Shown here piece by piece: positions 59,810 to 64,000 of a stretch of DNA of 64,000 nucleotides (within the stretch, counting starts at the first letter, position 1; each line of letters starts with the position of its first letter). The notes under the pieces are model-generated. The model was not told where the DNA came from, did no database searches, and worked only from the letters and a program-made list of their open reading frames with translations. The translations under genes and the position numbers were made by a program. The stretch comes from Ceratorhiza oryzae-sativae (Eukaryota > Basidiomycota > Agaricomycetes > Cantharellales > Ceratobasidiaceae): assembly GCA_030998015.1 (NCBI GenBank), contig JARWMV010000243.1, forward strand, positions 62,001 to 126,000, written 5' to 3'.

Positions 59810-61950
59810 CTACATTCCAGCCCAACCCTGGCCCTGTCCTTGAAACTGGGCTTGGAACTGCTGCTGCTGTTGAGGGCCAAACGGATTGGTTCCTGGGCCA
59901 AACGGATTGTTGTTCGCTTGCCCAAAGGTCGTGTTTGTCTGGAATGGCGAATTGGAACCCGGAAACTGCGAATTAGACGACTGGTACGGCGAATTGACGT
60001 CTGAAACAGAGTCGAATTCTGTTGGAGAAATAGCGCGTTGTTGGACGGGTTAGGTTGCTGAAATGAGGTTGTATTGCTGGTCTGGAACGGCGACGAGCCA
60101 GCTTGGAGGCCAGTCGAGGCGCTAGTTTGCAGGAACGGTGAATTGGACCCCCCTGCACCGAACGCTGAGCCTGTCATGCCCCCAGGACTCATCGCTGCGG
60201 CAAATGCAGTTGGATTCGGACTAGCCCCAAGATTCGAGTTGGTGCCACCAAACGGAGAAAGCGTGTTTGTCTGGAACGGCGATGGCTGCGTCGATGTGAA
60301 TGGTGAAGCCTGTTGTTGAGACATGGGAGAAAAGGTCTGCGTCGGGTTGGGGGGCGAGAGTATCGAAGTCCCAAACGCGGCTGGGGAAGCCCCTGTTCCA
60401 AATGCATTGGTCTGAAAGATGTCGACAGGAGTGCCGAATGATCCGCTTGTAGAGATGCCCAGAGAACTCCCAGACGGCCCAAAAGAACTCCCCGTACCCA
60501 TCCCAAACGGATTTCCAGGCCCGAAAGACCCACCCGTCGGAGCCGACCCAAGCGACCCAATCGATCCAGACCCAAAAGAGCTGGTACTAAGCATGCTAGT
60601 CCCCGTCGGTTGTGGTTGTTGTTGTTGGAAAACGGGTTGGGTGGGCCACCTGCTCCAACGCTCATACCAGGGTTAACAGGCGCAGTGAAACTTCTTGGCT
60701 GGTTCATTCGGTTGGCGAGCGACGTAGGCATGGATGGAGAGAGTGAGAGAGACGCATATGGGTTGTTTTGTGTCATAGGCGACTGGGCTGGAGTTTGAGT
60801 TAGGAGAGGTCCGCCAGTTTGAAGCGTAGCCATATCACCCCAAACGGGATTTGTCGAAACCGCTGTGCCCATACCCATGCCCATACCCGCGCCAGTGCCC
60901 AAGCTCATCCCCGAAAACCCTGTCCCTAGGGTGCTGACGCCAGATACACCAGCAGCTGGAGGTTGCGCGGATATGCTCCTCGAAGGTACACCAGCCGAAA
61001 GTGTTGACATGGCAGAAGGCGTTGGGACAGCGGGGACAGGTGGCTTCACCTCCTTAGGTGGTTCAGGAATCGGCGCGGTTCTCGCCCGCGGCGGGGCCTT
61101 TTTCTGTTGTATAATACCGTCGAACATATCTCCCCCAGGGCTGAGACTAAACTCGACACGAGACTCGCGGCCGAACCCAAGTCTGACTGTTTGGCTCGGG
61201 TCGAGCGAGTCGGGGGATTTTGAAGGCGGCTGGGTTAGAAGGGGACGAGGAGGTGGAGGAAACGGGTTGGTAGGAGCCGGGCTCGATGTGGAGACAGAGG
61301 TTGTTTGGGCCTTCGAGGGGGTGTTCCGGTTCATGAATCGTTTCGTTTCGTATTTCGCCCGAATATACTTTTCCATCTCCGAGTCTCGCTCAGACTCTTC
61401 CAAGTTCGTTGGGGGTGGATGGCGCGCCTCGTTTGGGTTCCATTTAGCGTTAGCGTTGATGTTGCCGATCGATTTCACCGACTGGTTGCCTTCATAGTTA
61501 GCGCGATGATATACTCTCTTGTTGACAAACACACCTCTAGCTGCTCTTTCGACCATGCATCTAGGTTGACGCTCTTCCTGTCTTCCATTTAGCCAATACG
61601 CTAGGAACCAAATTCTTGCCAAGCTCACACTTTCGTAATATGAGTCCCGATCTTTCGATGAATACTCGCACAATGCACACTTTCCACGCGTCAGCTTCAG
61701 CCCAAACAACGTGCTGCACATCATAATATACCATATGAATATCCCTAAATTCCATGAACTCCATCTCGGTGCCCGAGATTTGCAATCCGCGCACACATCT
61801 GTGAAACCATTCGGTCAAGGTGATTGAGCCAAATCAGGCAGCTGAACACAACGAACCATTTCCAGGTAGTTGCAGGAGGTCTTGCAGGATTCGCTGGTGC
61901 CGATCGGCAGTATACTTGCTCACGCCAGCCGCGTTGGTAGAGTAGGACAT
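59810..61950 (-). CDS. AGE2: ArfGAP-domain protein with NPF-rich tail (Age2/SMAP-like)
   Basis: GTPase-activating protein for Arf in vesicle coat cycling at Golgi/endosomes. The start at 61950 reads MSYSTNAAGVSKYTADRHQ. The ArfGAP zinc finger is rebuilt by splicing: VCADCKSRAPRWSSWNLGIF then I-CVHCASIHRKIGTHITK. This gives the C-x2-C-x16-C-x2-C pattern with the arginine of IHRK. It continues VKSVNLDAWSKEQLE and SVKSIGNINANAKWNPNEA. Next come SERDSEMEKYIRAKYETKRFM and a long Ser/Pro/Gly/Gln-rich tail with several NPF motifs (EH-domain ligands), ending QGQGWAGM at 59810. Two one-base losses interrupt the tail. One is at the A4 run 60629-60632 (NPF-F-QQQQPQPTG). The other is near 59994-59998 (FQTSNSPYQSS). 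On either side the low-complexity frame is obvious. Restored length about 640. Family is clear; the subfamily name is provisional. Confidence 0.85.
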
Positions 61951-63156
61951 AGTGGGTGGGAACCGAGGTCGTCGCCGAGTAAGGTTGGCAATCGGAACCG
62001 CGTTCTATCGTCTGTGAGCTACAAGCGCCGTGATCCAAACATGCACCAATCCAGACCAACAAATTCATCCTTCATTGGCGAAATGTTCTTCTCGAACGGC
62101 ATGGGTTTCAAACTGGAGTGTTTCGGCTGGTCGTGCCCTTTATGTGTGTGGAAAGTCCCAATATGATATCCCAGATTTCGATGCCAAGTTCAACTATGAA
62201 GGTATTCACGACAATGCGACAGCGAATTCGAGTTAATCTAGAATTTCGACATCATTCCAAGCCAGCTAGCAGTTATTCGGGTCCGTACATTAAAAAGACT
62301 CGCTCGAAAATGCGAGTAAGAGGCTACGAGGAAAGTTTCGAGTGAATTTCCAGAGTGGTGAGTCCATATAGCAACCATGATCGCGCTGGCGCTTTGATCC
62401 AATGCCTTGGAATAGCAGCACAGGCGCCCACCAGTTGAACCTTCCTCGCCCCTTTATCTCCTAGGATCATCAAACCCCTGATGTCAATCAGCCCTCCCAG
62501 CTGTTCCATGATACACCTTGAGTACGCCTCAAGCTTCTATCCTGTCTCAGTTGTTTATATCGTGCTGCGATGAACACCATCGCAATGACTCGATGCGTCT
62601 GGCATGCTTTGGAAGGCCACGCCCGTAACGATATTTTATGTGATTCAAACATTGTGTTTGGGCTCCGGGATGTGCGCGAAGAATCCTCTGGTTGGCTTGG
62701 ATTGCGCACCAAAGCAAGGAGGTCCATTAATCCACGCCATTTGTTTCTCACACAGCCCGATAAGCGCCGAAGTAACGTCGGTCAAGTTGGTTCCGATCCG
62801 GGAAATGGCCCCTCTCTCGATGAACGTGCTCAGCACTCACAATTGCTATCACGTCAATGCAAACCGGGGCTGCAGGCCGACCGGAGGCTTGAATAAAATC
62901 CTCAGGCGCCGGTGGGCGGTACCTGACAGAACGCAGGTACGATCACGGCTGAAGCATTCCGGGGCGGCTCCTGCATCCCCGCATCCACAGGCGCTGGGCA
63001 ACCGAGCGGTTATTCTTGATGTACACCTTAGCCGCATTCTTGTGCTGGAGGCTACATAAATGGGCTTGGTATGCCCTCCTGCTTCCTCACAAGCCTCCAA
63101 CAACTTGAGCTTTCAACCCCACCCAGACTTCTCTATCAAGCCTTCTATCCTCTGCA
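61951..63156. other. Divergent intergenic region, ArfGAP and family U copy 2
   Basis: 1.2 kb between outward-facing starts. A 151-codon open frame at 62604-63059 has no recognisable family and no splice-linked partner. TACATAAA near 63053 could serve as TATA box for the gene at 63157. Confidence 0.45.
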
Positions 63157-64000
63157 ATGGCCAGCAAGACTCTCAACATCTACACGTATAACCTCCAAAA
63201 GTATGTTGCTGCTCTCCGCCTTATATGCGCGGACCAATTGTTTATCTGGTTCATTTTGGATAGGGACACCACAGTCATGCTCATGTTCAACCCCCCAGAG
63301 AGCAACAAGTTATACAGGTCTCAGTTCCCGGTTGTGTGGAGTAAATACAGCACACTTCTTGAAATTCGAGTTCTAATGGCCTGTTCTTCAAATAGAGGTA
63401 ATCACATTCAGAGCTGGAGGACATGCAAAGGCAGTCGTCCGATACGTTGCTCGTCTTGCTTTTGGTTATGCCCAGACTGTGAGTCCACCCATCGCTTGAC
63501 TCGCAGCCACGTGATTAAACCGGTACCAGGATGACTCGAACCTCGTTGATTCGGCTGCATGGGTTGAGGTCAAGGTGCGCTAAAGCCTCTTCATTTCAAT
63601 CATCTACTCATCAGGAATATGGCAGAGTGGAGACATGACCTCACTCAAGGGTGGCGATGGCGAAAAACGATTCGGTGGCATAACCAAGCGTGAGGACACC
63701 AAGCTCCTCGTATGCAAGAACAACACCAACCAGCGTGCCAATTTGAGCGTCGGTAAGCACAAACGTGTCCTTGGATAATTGGATCAATAATAATGGCATT
63801 GAAGGGTTTGTCAAGGGCGACGGGATTGATCAACGGTTTGACCCAGTGCTCCTCTGGACCGGAGTCGGGTGAGTAGTACGGCTTGGAGATGGTCTAACAA
63901 GACTGACCTGTGCTCCACAGCGCCAAGTCGAATATCACCGCCCAATTCACGCCTGTCGTTTCAGCTTATGTGACCCGTGAATATCAAGGCAAGCAGGCAG
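63157..64000 (+). CDS. Unknown beta-rich protein, family U copy 2 (3' end beyond window)
   Basis: Paralogue of 55651-56689, about 85% identical over the visible part. Exon pieces: MASKTLNIYTYNLQK (63157-63200), DTTVMLMFNPPESNKLYRSQ, FRAGGHAKAVVRYVARLAF and DDSNLVDSAAWVEVK. Then SGDMTSLKGGDGEKRFGGI, EDTKLLVCKNNTNQRANLS, GFVKGDGIDQRFDPVLLWTG and SNITAQFTPVVSAYVTREY. The sequence leaves the window in GKQA. All intron positions match copy 1; introns differ in sequence, so the duplication is not recent. No frame break seen. No signal peptide. Function unknown. Confidence 0.75.

Noticed and set aside
62604..63059. 151-codon plus-strand open frame upstream of family U copy 2
   Set aside because: No family similarity or splice context, and it overlaps the probable promoter of the gene at 63157.

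Overview
The window is nuclear DNA from a filamentous fungus, most likely an agaricomycete basidiomycete. Genes are split by many short introns (about 45-60 nt, GT-AG with CTAAC/CTNAC-like branch points). Coding content is typical of that group: F-box/LRR-like families, a copper-fist regulator, a TOK-type K+ channel, a fungal DUF2235 hydrolase, small secreted proteins and pectin-degrading enzymes. The style resembles Ceratobasidiaceae (Rhizoctonia and relatives); that placement is inference, not a database result.

Layout. 1-1446 (-): 3'-truncated rhamnogalacturonan lyase (PL4). 3233-5409 (+): Rad7-type nucleotide-excision-repair LRR protein. 5656-14832: an F-box-like gene, a TOK K+ channel gene (9925-12454) and three decayed F-box copies. 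15220-18265 (-): copper-fist transcription factor. 19716-24199 (-): DUF2235/Tle1-like hydrolase with a helical, armadillo-like C-terminal half. 24640-28622 (-): two F-box genes in tandem. 28836-29721 (+): unknown protein. 29910-31527 (-): alanine aminotransferase, divergent from a nitronate monooxygenase (32013-33724, +). A second nitronate monooxygenase lies at 38546-40213, and the interval between the two holds two related copies of an unknown reading frame. 40670-43065 (+): WRN-like 3'-5' exonuclease. 43268-46760: a large fold-back element with arms of about 1.17 kb. 48061-48824 (+): small secreted protein. 50214-51800 (+): UDP-glucose 6-dehydrogenase. 53690-55182: P450 pseudogene. 55651-56689 (-) and 63157-64000 (+): two members of an unrecognised protein family. 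They flank GDP-mannose 4,6-dehydratase (57979-59566, -) and an ArfGAP (59810-61950, -).

The genes do not form one obvious pathway. Several are housekeeping: DNA repair, transamination, nucleotide-sugar synthesis (UDP-glucuronate and GDP-4-keto-6-deoxymannose) and vesicle traffic. Others are accessory: F-box copies, duplicated NMOs, the DUF2235 protein, the secreted protein and the P450 relic. Exon models here were assembled by hand from splice signals and family conservation. A recurring feature is single-base indels inside otherwise well-conserved genes (RAD7, ALT, UGD, ArfGAP twice, TOK). This points to consensus errors in the assembly more than to real pseudogenes. The P450 and several F-box copies do look genuinely dead.
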